Source: Ophiobolus disseminans (Eukaryota > Ascomycota > Dothideomycetes > Pleosporales > Phaeosphaeriaceae). From it: DNA of 64,000 nt. Position 1 is the first letter of the stretch; the number at the start of each line of letters is the position of its first letter. The stretch is taken from NCBI GenBank assembly GCA_010093685.1, contig MU006220.1, positions 713,502 through 777,501 on the forward strand, in the 5' to 3' direction. This document shows, piece after piece, positions 32,362 to 44,367 of this stretch. The position numbers and the translations under genes are program-made. The notes under the pieces are model-generated. The model worked only from the letters and a program-made list of their open reading frames with translations, did no database searches and was not told where the DNA came from.

Positions 32362-32606
32362 TGCCACTAAGGTTGGCTGCCTGTCGGGTTTCGGTAGTTC
32401 CGGTGATGACAGACGATTTGCAAAGTTGAAGGCTAGAGTGAACTACGTGGTTTACGATATACTCTCGAGGAAGGAATGAATCATTGTAGCCGACTGGATG
32501 GACTGGGCACCTCAAGCCATGATGCGTACGCTTACACCGTTTCAATCGAATTAGCTAAACTTTCTTCGTAGCGGATTACAAATTGTAAGATCATACCAGA
32601 TACTAT

Positions 32607-34105
32607 CTATCCTCTGGCCTCTCCGTCCTCCTCCCTTCTTGTTACCTCCTCTTCTTTGTCCCACACCTTCACTCCTGCAATCCACGTCTGCAATACCTCG
32701 CCCTGCTCACTCAACACCGTCAAATCTGCCCGTCTGCCCTCTTTCAAAACACCCCTCTCCGCATCAATGCCCATCATCCCCGCCACATTCTCCGTCACCG
32801 TGCTCACCGCCTCCGCTATCCCACACCCGCTCCACTCCATTAGGTTCCGCACACTCTGCTGCAGCGGAACACATCCACCGATCAGCGTGTCCGTGCCTGC
32901 GATGGTAGCCCTGTTCCCTGCTTTCGTTTGTTGGAATGGAATTTGCGAATGACCTGGGTACGTCCCATCTGGCAGAGACGCAAGCTCAATACTATCCGTT
33001 ATGAGAATCGAGCGGCGCGGAGTAGCACGATGTAAGAGCGAGACGGTGGACGGATGCAAGTGCTGGCCGTCAGCGATGATAGTGTAGTACGGCACCTGAG
33101 CGTCTGGCAACGACACGAGTCCAGCTAGACCCGGTGCTCGCGAACCCAGAGGCGGCATAGCATTCAACGTGTGCGTCAGACACGTAGCACCCGCGCTCAG
33201 TCCCGCGATTCCTTGATCGTACGTCGCGGTCGAGTGGCCCATTGAGACTTTGATGCCATGGGACTTTAGGGTTTTGATCAGAGATGAAGAGCCTGGGAGT
33301 TCGGGCGCGAGTGTGACGAGTTTGATGGAGGATTGCAGGTTTGAGGCGCCGAAGATGGTGGAGGGAGAGGTGGAGCACGGCTGGAAGAGGGAGGCATTGT
33401 GGGCGCCGTTTTTGGCGGGGTGGAGGTAGGGGCCTTCGGTGTGGGCGCCGAGGAGGGAGGCGGAGTTTGGGATGGGGCGGGGGGTGAGTGAGGGGAGGAT
33501 CTGGGGGTCAGTTAGTTGGGTGTATACTGTTTAGGTGTTTAGATAAGAAGGCTCGCGATTGTAGAGTCTATCTAGGCTGGGTAGCATGTTGAGTTGAGAT
33601 TTGTCAATTTCTTCAGAGTCTTATCGGCATGCCGAGCCTTCGTTGGGTAATGTGAAGATATTCAGAACCCCGTCGGTGTTTGTCATTTGAGATTGTATGA
33701 GATGTGATCTACCTTCTGAAACTCATCGCTCTTCACTGTGGGTATGGTGGCCCAGAAACCCGTCACGCCCTGAGTCGTATAGTACCTCGCAATATCGTCT
33801 ATCTTCCGGGCATAGCTCTTCTCGTCTTTAAAGTGCGTAAAGTGGAATCCATTCGCGCCATTGGTATGCAGTTCTAGGAACCCGGGCGCAATGATGCTGT
33901 CCTCTAGATCTATAGCCTCGCCGCCAATGTACCCTTCTCTTTTCAGGATAAGCCCAGTCTCGTCGGAGATAACGAGGTGGTCTTCGACGAGCTCGCCATT
34001 GAGGATGTAGCGACAATTAGTGAAGAGGGTGAACCAGCCCGACATTGTCAATGCTCGCGCCACGGCCTGGGTGAGAGTAGCGGAAACCTTTTTGGGGGAT
34101 GTCAT
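32607..34105 (-). CDS. nagA: N-acetylglucosamine-6-phosphate deacetylase
   Basis: Exons 34105-33713 and 33500-32607, with an unusually long 212-nt intron, give 428 aa. It removes acetate from GlcNAc-6-P in chitin or amino-sugar catabolism. Family motifs: IIAPGFLELHTNGANGFHFT (metal-binding start of the amidohydrolase barrel), LLGAHTEGPYLHPAKNGAHN, VSMGHSTATYDQG, CLTHTLNAMPPLGSRAPG, IIADGQHLHPSTV and the catalytic-Asp block ILITDSIEL (TDS rather than the common TDA). The C-terminal VLKEGRRADLTVLSEQGEVL is the return strand typical of amidohydrolases. The usual partners (GlcN-6-P deaminase, GlcNAc kinase) are not next to it. Confidence 0.93.
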
Positions 34106-34554
34106 CCCAAGCGGGCCTAGACGCGGGGCTTCAATTGGTCAATGCGCCCATGCGAGGATCGCGGCGACGACGATCGCACATGGGTTCGCGATGTGTGCCG
34201 GGATTGTGTGGCATAACGCAGCCACAAGTGGAGATTTGATAGCTTTTGTGGGTGCAGAAACAAGAGCTGAATTCGCGTCTGTTCGCATGCGGCATCGTGG
34301 CTGCCTCCTGCTGCTTCTCTGAGCTTGCCGAAGTAGCACCTGTATGATGTCATTGCTATTGTAGCACATGCACAAGAACATCTGTGATGTCTGCCCTGAT
34401 TTCAACGTGCGGAGAACTTTCCGGCCTGCTCGTCCTTTCTTTCTTTACCCCTCCACACCTTACATCCTCTTCAAGACGCCCAATTGTCTGTGGGTGAGGT
34501 TCGCGCTACCCTACTACTTCTCTGTGAAGCCTGTGAGGAGACAGTACCCACAAC
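34106..34554. other. Divergent promoter, nagA / tricalbin-like
   Basis: Upstream region shared by nagA (minus) and the SMP/C2 gene (plus). Pyrimidine-rich at 34425-34460. No other signal seen. Confidence 0.5.
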
Positions 34555-37500
34555 ATGGCACAACAGCAGCAAACCGGGCCTGGAGGCCATTACTCTGGCC
34601 ACAATCCAATTCCCACAGTGAAGCAGTTCATTGAGAATCTGGATAAAGACAAGAAGACCCGAGACCAGGAAATCGATGCCCAGACAAGCGCGCAGAAGAC
34701 GCAGAAGGCGGGCAAAGCAAGCCAGACTGCCACCACAGCTGGAGGTGCTCAGCCGCACAAGATGCAGCAGAGAGCAGTCGAGGGCACAGAAAAGACAGTC
34801 ACGGATCCCACAACAGGCAACCAAGTCACCATCTCGGACGTGGACAAGGCTATGATGAGCGAAGTGGAGAATCCGCATATCGTGGTCCCCAACGCCAACC
34901 TCCAGAAAGACACGGTATCTATAAACCCAGACGTAGCACGGGGCTTTTACTAACACCATCAAGCCTATCAAGACCGACCCGCATCAGTCGCTCGAAGAGT
35001 ACAAGTACAACCAAGACGTCACAGCGCCACCTGATCCAGTCGCCGAGGGAACAACTTCAGATGTGCCTATCCATGGCGAGAAGACCAACGTCCTCTTCCA
35101 CCCGACACCGTCTGTCAGCTATGAGCCGACTTTTGCCGCTCTGGAGAAGCGCGCTGGCATCCTTTGTATCGGCATACTCGTGACCACAATCGTCGTGGGC
35201 AAGATGTTCGGTGGTGCTCTCAAAGGCTTGATCCCACTCGCAATGTGCCTATCTTCTGGTGTGTGGCTTTGGATGAAGGAAGTAGTCCGCAGTGGACGCG
35301 AAGTCGAGTGGCAGAGCGAGAAGACCCGTGGGCAGATGGTGCGTACATTTCCCTCAGCATTGTTGAAGGAAGCTAATCGATCTCTAGGCCACTCTCAATC
35401 TTCTGCCAGAATCAGTCGAGTGGATGAACACGTTACTGGGCATAGTTTGGGGTCTGATCAACCCGGATATGTTCCAGGGCGTCGCCGACATGCTCGAGGA
35501 CGTGATGCAAGCCTCCGTCCCAGGCATCATCGAAAATGTTCGGGTCGCCGAGATCAACCAGGGCAGCAACCCTCTACGAATCCTCAGCTTACGAGCTCTT
35601 CCAGACGCGCACATGGGGGATATGAAGCAGGCGATCCATGAGGAGAACAAGAAGACCAAGGACCCACAGGAAGCAGCTGCGGACGAAGAGGGCGGTGACT
35701 ACTACAACCTCGAGGTGTCGTTTGCCTACCACGCGCAGCCAAGTGGAAAGCGTGCTTCGGACAAGGCGCGCAACATGCACATGCAGCTGGTGTTCTACCT
35801 GGGGATTAAGGGTCTCTTTGGTGTACCGCTGCCGATCTTCGTGGAACTCCAAGGTCTCGTCGGTACCGTTCGACTTCGGATGGCCATGACGCCCGAGCCG
35901 CCGTTCCTCAAGACATTGACTTTCACTCTGATGGGCGCGCCACAGGTCACGGCTGGATGCATACCCATGGTCGAGAAGGGTGTGAACATCTTGAATCTGC
36001 CACTTATTAGCAACTTCGTCAACTATGCTATCAAGGCGGCTGCAAGCAGTATGTGGAAATACACTCCTAGACTAACAGCAAAATACTAACTTGAATAGTG
36101 TATGTGGCTCCAAAGTCTATGTCTATCGATATGCGAGCCATCCTACAGGGCGACTCTGTCCAAAAGGACACAGAAGCTCTCGGTGTCCTTTGGATCCGCA
36201 TCCACCGCGCTACCGGACTCAGCAAGCAAGATCGCCGCGGCTCCAAGCATGGTGGCAGTGACCCTTACATCACGCTCGCATTCTCCAAGTACGGCAAACC
36301 AATGTACTGCACTCGGGTTATCACAGATGACCTCAACCCTATCTGGGAAGAGACTGCTGCCCTCCTTGTCGGACCCGAACTTATCAAGGCAGACGAGAAC
36401 CTCAGCGTTGAGCTCTGGGATTCTGATCGTCACACGTCTGATGACATCGTCGGCAAAGTTGAACTCTCCATGCAGAAGATGATTCAGCACCCCGGAAAGA
36501 TGTATCCGCAGGTCTCGAAATTGGCAGGTATGGATGCTGACAGCGAGATGCCTGGTGAGCTCCACTGGGAGGTTGGGTACTTTAGCAAGCCCAAGTTCCG
36601 GAAAGAGATGCGAACCGATGGTAAGAACAAGGCGCTCCCAGATCAGCTCAAGGACGACCCTCGGCTACAAGACGATAAGGGTGTCACGAACAGTGAAGAG
36701 GACGATGCTGTCATGCACACTCCACCAGATCCACTCTGGCCCAGTGGTGTATGCAGTGTCGTCATCCACCAAATTGTCAACCTCGAGCTCGAGAACATCA
36801 AAGGAACTACAGGAAGCCCCAAGGGACGCGAATACGAACCAGCGAAGCCATATGGTGAGGCCAAGGAAGAGACTGGCGGTGAGCTTCCCACCAGCTATTG
36901 CACGATCTTGTACAATGACGAACTCGTTTACCGCACTCGTTCGAAGGCAGTATCCTCTCAGCCCATCTTCAACGCGGGAACAGAGCGGTTCGTCCGCGAT
37001 TGGCGCTCGGCTATCATTACTGTCACCGTGCGGGATCAACGGAATCGTGAGCATGATCCCATTCTCGGTGTTGTGCCCCTCAAGCTATCTGATATTCTGG
37101 AGACGTCATCCCAAGTCACCCGCTGGTACCCACTGGATGGTGGTATCGGCTTTGGTCGTATACGCATTTCTCTGCTTTTCCGTAGTATCGAGACACGCCT
37201 ACCTCCAAACATGCTCGGCTGGGACGTTGGCACTTTCGAGTTCCGCTCCGAGCGCATCCTCGCTACCGGTTACCAGCATTCTCCGAAGATCAAGCTCCGA
37301 ACAGGTGGTTCGACTGGCAAGCTCAGTCGGACCCACGCAAAGAAGCTGGACGAGAACGACGGTTACTACTTCGATCTGATTGGAAACGAGGGAAAGAACA
37401 ACGTGCGACTCCCAGTTAAGCATCGTTACAGGTCGCCAATCGTTTTCGAATTCCACGTTGCGAACAAGCGCAAGGCGGATGCCTATGCCGTCATCTGGCT

Positions 37501-38500
37501 GCAACACTTCATTGATAACGAGGACACTGACATTAACATCCCCATTTGGACGACGCAACACCCTGCTCGTCTTACCCAAAATTATATCACTGAAAACAAC
37601 TGCGAAAAGGAGCCTGGCCTCGAAGACCTCAAGGAAGTTGGACGTCTGCAGTTCCGCGCGCGGTTCAAGGCTGGCACCGACGAAACTCACGAAGCTTTTG
37701 TATCTGACAACAACTCTCGGGAGACATACGAGACCTGGGAGGCATGCCTCACGGAAGGAGTGCGCAACCGCAAAGTCGAGAAGGAGCTTCCAGAGCGAGT
37801 CAAGCAGCTTCACGAAGAGTCGCTAACTGCTGGCCGCGACGTTCTCAAGAACGCAGACGAGGAAGAAAAAAGGAAATGGCTTGCAAAGGATGGTCAAGAT
37901 TGGTCTGGCGCTTTTGGTGACGATCCCAAGGCGTACATGAACACCAAAGGCCAAAAGAGGAGAGAGCCCGGTGCTGAGGAGCCACTCCACGACCGTTACC
38001 ATCCATCCGATGACGAGGACAACGACGATGACTCTGATGACGACTCATCGGCTTCTTCGTCTGATCTCGGCATTGAGGATGGAACTAACACCGGTACTGC
38101 AGCCGCCATGTCTGGCGGACCCAGTGGCGGCATCAAGCATCAGCAGACCGATCTTTCCCCCAACAACAGCGAACCTCGCGCCTCCCAGGCTACCGACCGA
38201 ACTGATTACACTGCCACGACTTCCACGACCGCTACGACCAACGGCTCTTCACAAAGCAAGGACTACAAGAAGCAAAACAAGCGTACCGAAGAACGCAAGC
38301 ATCGTGGCTTGATGCAGTGGAAGCCAGCGAGGAACGCACGCTTTGCGAAGAACGAGGCCAAGATTGGTCTATCAAAACTTAAGAAGAGGGTTACGGGAGG
38401 TCTGGAGGGTAGGCAGCCGGGTGTTGAGACTGGTAAGTCCTCTTTCATAGTTGTGGATTTTCGAGAATATGGCTGACATTGCATAGAAACTGGCACGTAA
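34555..38500 (+). CDS. Tricalbin-like SMP/C2-domain membrane tether
   Basis: Exons 34555-34914, 34964-35338, 35388-36048, 36099-38432, 38487-38500 give 1247 aa. Order: a disordered Gln/Lys-rich N-terminus; a hydrophobic hairpin at about 183-227 (RAGILCIGILVTTIVVGKMF, LIPLAMCLSSGVWLWMKEVV); an SMP lipid-transfer domain at about 247-460 (WMNTLLGIVWGLINPDMF, LPIFVELQGLVGTVRLRM); a C2 domain at about 493-600 (LWIRIHRATGLSK, HGGSDPYITL, DDLNPIWEE); a second C2 from about 681 (SVVIHQIVNLELENI). It ends with an acidic run (DDEDNDDDSDDDSSASSSD) and a basic tail. This is the layout of tricalbins and fungal C2 proteins that bridge ER and plasma membrane. Function inferred from architecture. The last exon is only 14 nt. 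Confidence 0.92.
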
Positions 38501-38952
38501 GCAACCCTATGAGCTGTGCAAAGAGTGGCTTCACTTGATGTTATGTGTATTCGACGAGAAGCGACAATGCTTTATTCAGGTGAGAAGAGAAGGGGGAATG
38601 TAATTCTGAAAAGTGGTGCGACCCTTCCAACTTCGTATTCTCATGAGGACAGCGGATGATTATGCATGCATTGGCGAATAAGGCGTTCGCCGATGCAAGA
38701 ACACACGAGTCCTACGAACGACGGCCTAAGTAGTATGACATTCATATCCCTATTTAATATTTCATGGTGGCAGTCATAATGAAATCTCTCACATTGTCTT
38801 TACTTTATCGGTCGCTGGCTATACACCAGTATCTCAGTGTTTACCCAGTAGCTCATGACCTTTTACGGGCTTATCAGTCGAGCAAAGCCACCGCTTCCAT
38901 GTCCAAACGTGTTCGAACAAGAAGCCAAAGTTCTGCCTCCAAAGCATCCAGT
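38501..38952. other. Intergenic, convergent 3' flanks
   Basis: Between the convergent SMP/C2 gene and the IFI6/27-like gene. Nothing recognisable. Confidence 0.5.
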
Positions 38953-39450
38953 CTAGCGCCTCACAGCACGCACAACAGCTCCAACGCCCTCTGCTCCCAC
39001 AACAACTCTAGCCGCGACATTCGCAACAGCCGCAGCACCGTATCCGCCCATCTACATCTCGTCAGCAACGTCCTCACATTCATCCAGCAAGACACTCACA
39101 GCAGCAGATTGCAGCACCGCAAACGTTCCTCCCGCCGGGATAGCAGCACCCATGCCGGATTGTATAGCTGCGGCTAGTGATCCTGCCACTCGCATGTTAG
39201 CTTATGTTTTGGGCGTTGGTGTTGATGTCCATGTACCAGCAGCGATGCCTCTACTCGCGAATCCAGCCATCGCCAGGAGTGGCGCGGTGATGATGCCCGG
39301 GACGAGCAACAACATGCCGCTGAGGACGTGGCCGGTTGTACGTATGGGGTGCTGGACAACGTAACGTACGATGGGAGGGGCGAACTGGCGGAACGTGTTT
39401 GCGATGGCGTCGGAGGCTTTGGCGATGAGGGTGGAGATTTTGGCGCCCAT
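38953..39450 (-). CDS. IFI6/IFI27-like (ISG12 family) small membrane protein
   Basis: Exons 39450-39237, 39167-39100 and 39051-38953 (69- and 45-nt introns) give 126 aa. The N-terminus MGAKISTLIAKASDAIANTF is an amphipathic helix. Then come TGHVLSGMLLLVPGIITAPL, MAGFASRGIAAGAIQSGMGA, AIPAGGTFAVLQSAAMGGYG and AAAVANVAARVVVGAEGVGA. The alternating Gly/Ala helices with G-I-A-A-G-x-x-Q-S and L-Q-S-A-x-x-G-G-Y are the signature of the Ifi-6-16 family. Animal members sit in mitochondrial or ER membranes and modulate apoptosis; fungal members have no established function. No exon is longer than 214 nt, so automatic ORF calls miss it. Confidence 0.83.
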
Positions 39451-42400
39451 GATGATGTTTGGACTTATGGTAGATTGGTGTGAGGGGTCGTAAATTGGTG
39501 ATGGGGACTGGTGATAGTGTTGTGTAGAGTTGTAAGTTAGCGTTGGGAATTGGTGATGTCGCAGTTTTCACCTGTGGTCTAGGATTCACTTTCGTCTTCA
39601 TCGGCGGGGAAGAGATGGCGTGTGTGGAGGAACGGAATTCATCGCGATGGCATTGGGAAGAGCTGAAAGCAAGAGGGCGGAAGATGATGGAGAAAGAGAT
39701 TGGTAAGTTTCAACTCATGTCCTTCATGATAAACAGCCCAACTGATCAAATCTCGTGAGATCTGTAGGTTCTAGATGAGTGTCGGTGACGAAGAAGCTGG
39801 CGTTATATGATTCAGCATGCGCAAGTAGCTGGTTCTGTGAGTTTCTCTGTCCCTTCCACCTGTACGCAGTCACGTTGAGTGAGTGTTTGGTTTACGAGCG
39901 GTTGCTGCAGGCATGTGTGAATGAGAGCTTGCACTTGGTTTCGCTCAATCGAAGCTACATGAGATGGATGCTGAGGCGCCTTGTACATGTTGTTGTTTCA
40001 TTACAATCTCTTCTTTACGTTCGCAAGGGCTGACTAGTTCCAGTATTCGACCCCATCGATCGCCCCTTGTCCCACCCCGTTCTCGGAAGTCGCGAGGTTC
40101 GGTAGCCGAAGGATGCGATGCCGACTCATCTTCATGATGTTATACTGGACTTTCGGCCGAGTTTACTGTGCCGTATAGGCCGAAGTGTGTCGAGCGCTTC
40201 TCGGTAAAGCTTCTTCCGAGGAACGATGAGTTGGAAGACTGCCTAGATCAGCGGGTCACTTTTTTTCCTGGGCTGAGGGACTTGCATTGAGGGACTTCGT
40301 CTTAGGCATCTTTCTGTGGTTCCCGAAGGCCCGTAAAGGCGGGAAGGGAGCCTCGGGCTGCTGCCTCATTGTGGTGTGCAAGTAAACGGGCCCCTTCGGC
40401 GTACCCTCCATGATGGGCATGAGGTCGGCACGAGACTTCGTCGGCTATCGTAGGGCCAAATGACCTTTTCCTTGAGGCGAAGGCAAATGACTAGCAAGGT
40501 CAGTGAACATCCATCTAACAGGTCCGACTCCACACGCTTCACTGACCGGCTTCCAAGTGGCCCGGCGATCAAGGGTGTCAATCGTGATGAAGTCAGTAAA
40601 CCTGTGTCCGACGATAATCGGGGCGGCAGTGTAATTTCCGTGGGCAATGGTTCTCGTTGTAGGACAACATGTGATCTCGGACTCATGCACCACGCACGCA
40701 TGTCTCACGGTTGCGTGAGGGCTCAGGGCTAGGGGTGTGCGGGTCGGAGTCGATCTCCCAAAACCGCGTACCTCAGCATCTAGGATACGAGGGTATGACG
40801 GAAAAGCTATGTCGCATCGAGGTCATTGCGCGAGGTGCCTACGGAGGAGCACGCCGCTCGTAAGTGCAAGGTTGCACTGCGGGAGCTCGAGCGCAATGGC
40901 TGTGATCTTGACACCTTGATGCGATGGTAAAAGACGGTACAAAGAACGCCCGATCTGACTACTACGGGGTTTTAAAGCATCCCTGTCTCTTGTATCTGAA
41001 GATCAATGCTAGACTCGGTCTGGTTATGGTGAAGTGAAATGAGGCGCTTGCTGCAAGCTTGAGTGTGTAGATCGGCGCATGCTTGAACCTGTCGTCAACT
41101 CAACGAACGAAACAAAGGCTCTAAGCGCCGTGTGCGTGTCAATCCAGTGATCTTGGAAACCGAAGGATCCAGACGCATTTGCCGCATCGGAGACGGTCGT
41201 GAGTTGCTTCGAGAATTTAGGAGCCTCAGTGGATCGTGTCCGATGACCAATCTGCCTCGCCAGCTCGACTCCACTTGGCCACTATACCCGCAGTAGGCTT
41301 TCTCTTTTGCACAATCGTTTTCGCCGTCTCTCATCCACCAGTTTTCGCCCTAGAGCCCGAGAGAGTGGTCATCAAGGCAACGTTCTCGCTTAAGTTGGGC
41401 GCTTAAGCGCGGCAGGGGCGCAGGCATTTTAGTGTCACTAGTGTGCTGAGAGCAGGGTCGCAAAAAGGGTGTATACGTTGGTTTCGTGCAATGGTGGATT
41501 GTATCAGGATCGGCCACTTGGTTGGCGCCCGACAGCTGTGCCACACTTGGTCCTTTTGATCAACCTTCCAATCGGTGAAAGCCTTGCCGAACAAGAGGTC
41601 AATCAGAGGAATCATATCCGAAGATTATGTTTCTTCGTCCCTTGCCGAGGGTACTGTTTGCAGTTAGGAAAATCGTGATACTGCACGCGGGTGTGCTCGC
41701 TTACTCAACCCCCCTCATGAGCGTGCAGGTTGCATGGACCGCTTCAGCGACCCTCCTCAGCCCGGGCGTGTGATGGGTGCAACAACACATTATTTGAGAG
41801 AATGGTTCCAGCAGTCTGGATCTATCGGCGAGGACGTCAGTTGGCGCGCGGAGAATGACTCGGCGAAGAGTCGAAGGCAAACGCGGAACAGTGGTCCGCG
41901 ATAACAGCATGAGAGAGTTTCCTCTGGCTGTTCATGGGCCAGAAGGCTTTCCATCTATATACTATGAGCAAGCTAAGATCAGATCGCCGCGTACATGTGG
42001 TTGGGGTGCATATGCCACCCGGATCATAAGACACTGTCACGCTTCCTGCCGTTGTGGCATGCATGGTCATGCATCCGTTGACGGTCACATGTTTTGCTTA
42101 CTTGCTATAGGTTGCGTTTCATGATATTAGGGTTAGTCGCAGTTATGTCAGTGCGGACTGTGGGCCAAAATTTGAAGGCACAAAGGCTGTTATCGGTTGC
42201 TCGGTTAAGTCATTCCAGATCACGTCCATGCTCAATGTGTTTACGCCCCCTTTTGCCTGGATATCACTTTCCTTCCATCGACTTCTCGTGAATCAGCAGA
42301 ATCCTCCAGTGCCTCCGGCCAGCAATATACAACCTTGGAAAGGTTAAAATAGAGTGCTACAGGAAAGCATTTTGCCGTACGATACGTACACGTCAGCTAA

Positions 42401-44157
42401 CGACGTGAATAAGACATCAAAAAGCTCGAATTGAGTTAAATGTTCCCTAAAGCTGCTTGCGGTTGCAGGAGAGGTCCGGATGCCGCACACTGATGACGAT
42501 GTGCGACGTGTGCGCGCCAGAAGCATTCATCAATAACTAGCTTCGGCAACAAAAGGCGCTGCGTCATCTGATTATATCACGGTGGGATGTGGTGTACAAT
42601 CATGCAATTGGGGGTTGGAAAAGTGCTGATAACAGGCATCTCTTGTTTGAGAGATGATTCGTCGCGTAGTCATGGAAAGGACCGTATCGTTATCCATGGG
42701 GCTTTTGCTTATTTATGGCTGCCATCATATGCTAAATCGTCGTATCCAAGGTGTCACTGTTCCGTTCGACCGTTCGACCATCTGGCGTCATCAGTGTGCA
42801 ATGGAACGCGCGGAAGTAATTCCCGAGGATCGACCTTTCAGAGCCTCATCAGCGGAGCAACGTTTTAGACTAAATTTACGGTCCATTAGAAGAGCCCCTA
42901 GTGAGGGCAGTACCTACGTGTCGGAAAGGGTTGAGTTTGCCCCCTTTTCCTCGTGGATAGCGAGTGTTTTCTCTCCCGAAACGGACATAGTAAATACCGT
43001 AAATCTGATGATGCTACTTGTCAATTAACGTCCCAGGACTTAGGCTGGGTTGGTCACCCTTACATTGGTTCGGCCGGTTATTTATCCCACAGGGTTGCCG
43101 CCAAGCTAAGTGCTGTTCGCATTTCCCGTTAAAACTCCTGAATGATATTACATCGGCAGGTCGACGGCGCAGTGGCGGCCCCCGGAACGGTCCATGGCAT
43201 AGTATGCAGACGTTGTGTCGAGTTCGAAGTGTTGGGCTGGGGATCAAGAGCCAATGGCCTGGCAAGCGCAATAGCGAAAATGACCCCGGTGTGTCGAGGC
43301 TCTACAGTCCAGCTCTCATACGCATGCTGCCACATTCTACATTTGGTGGGGTCGAGTGGATGCTTTTGTCGTTAGCTTGAAAGAGGCGCCTGTCATGCTG
43401 TTGGGTCGATGAAGAGGCTGCCTTCTTCTTCAATTATATTGAAGTAAACAAGGCTTTGACACAAGAGAAATCATCGACCTAGGGGGAGTATGCCCGGGAT
43501 GTTAGGCTGATGGAGTTGTGACTGCATGTGTTAGTGCACTCCGGGAAGCTCCCGCAGCGCCCCTACCACAATTGATGGCGCCACCTCTCTCGCGTGTCCA
43601 TACGGCAAATTATTATTTTTCGCCCGCACCATAAGCCAGGTTTTCCCGAGTGTCGTCGGTGTCTGTCGAAGTAAAGAAATGAGTGATTAGTGCGCCAAGG
43701 CAAATTCGAGGTAACCCTCATGCCTGCTTTTCTGCAGCTCTGGCGGGTGACAGGTACATCCAAGGTGTCGATATTTGAGAAACATTCTCAAGTTGAATAT
43801 TTTGATTGGTTAGAGGAGGCACATTATTCGGGGAAGAGTTTTCCATTAAGACGTAATAATAGCTGGCTATACTCCACGCGACAAGGAACGACTGAAAAGA
43901 AATTTGCCTGCCTTAACATTCGCCATTGCTGTACATGATAATAGTGACTTTGATGGCCGAAGTGGTTCCTTCAGATCCGGAAGAATCGCAAAGTTCCGCA
44001 CCACAGCGCCTGATGTAAAGAATGAAACCGCCCAAATTGACCAAAGGAATAAGCTCCCAGCACGAACGAATGACTTCAGCACTTGGCTGAGGTGAAAACT
44101 GCCTTCGAATCCACACTACTAGCGGGGTCTACGAGGGTCGCTACACTGATGTGGTCT
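39451..44157. other. Gene-poor block, about 4.7 kb
   Basis: I see no frame with family resemblance, consistent composition or spliceable structure here on either strand. It is not strikingly AT-rich. Only small signals occur: a near-repeat of TGAGGGACTT at about 40273-40300, a palindrome CGCGGA-7-TCCGCG at 41882-41900, and short minus-strand frames (for example 40445-40708) too weak to call. It could be decayed repeat or transposon DNA, long regulatory sequence, or non-coding transcripts. Confidence 0.5.
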
Positions 44158-44367
44158 TTAGTGGGCTGTGGGGCTGTGCGACACTTGGTGACGAACCTGG
44201 CAATGAACGCATATTCCATCCTTATGATCGATCCAGACGTCCGGATGGTTTGGGACTTTTCTATCATACTTGCAACGAAACCGACTGTTTCCTCCTCCTC
44301 TTGCCCCGGTACCTCTTCCACCTGAAGGGTCTTGGTATCCCTGTCCTCTGCTAGTGGACGTAGACAT
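44158..44367 (-). CDS. Candidate 69-aa Gly/Arg-rich small protein
   Basis: ATG at 44367 with context ACAACAATGTCT. A TATAAAG box lies 130 nt upstream and a C/A/T-rich purine-poor leader lies between, as in well-expressed fungal genes. The product starts MSTSTSRGQGYQDPSGGRGT, then GARGGGNSRF, and a compact part FRCKYDRKVPNHPDVWIDHK followed by DGICVHC. C32, C53 and C56 with nearby His could bind a metal. No signal peptide. A donor-like GTTCGT follows HCQ, so the last 13 residues could be intron. No family recognised; it stands alone in a gene-poor block. Confidence 0.42.
   Translation of the reverse strand: MSTSTSRGQGYQDPSGGRGTGARGGGNSRFRCKYDRKVPNHPDVWIDHKDGICVHCQVRHQVSHSPTAH

Noticed and set aside
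40445..40708. Minus-strand frame in the gene-poor block
   Set aside because: Composition is passable, but there is no start context, splice partner or recognisable motif.
41882..41900. Palindrome CGCGGA-7-TCCGCG
   Set aside because: Too short and isolated to support a terminator or terminal inverted repeat.
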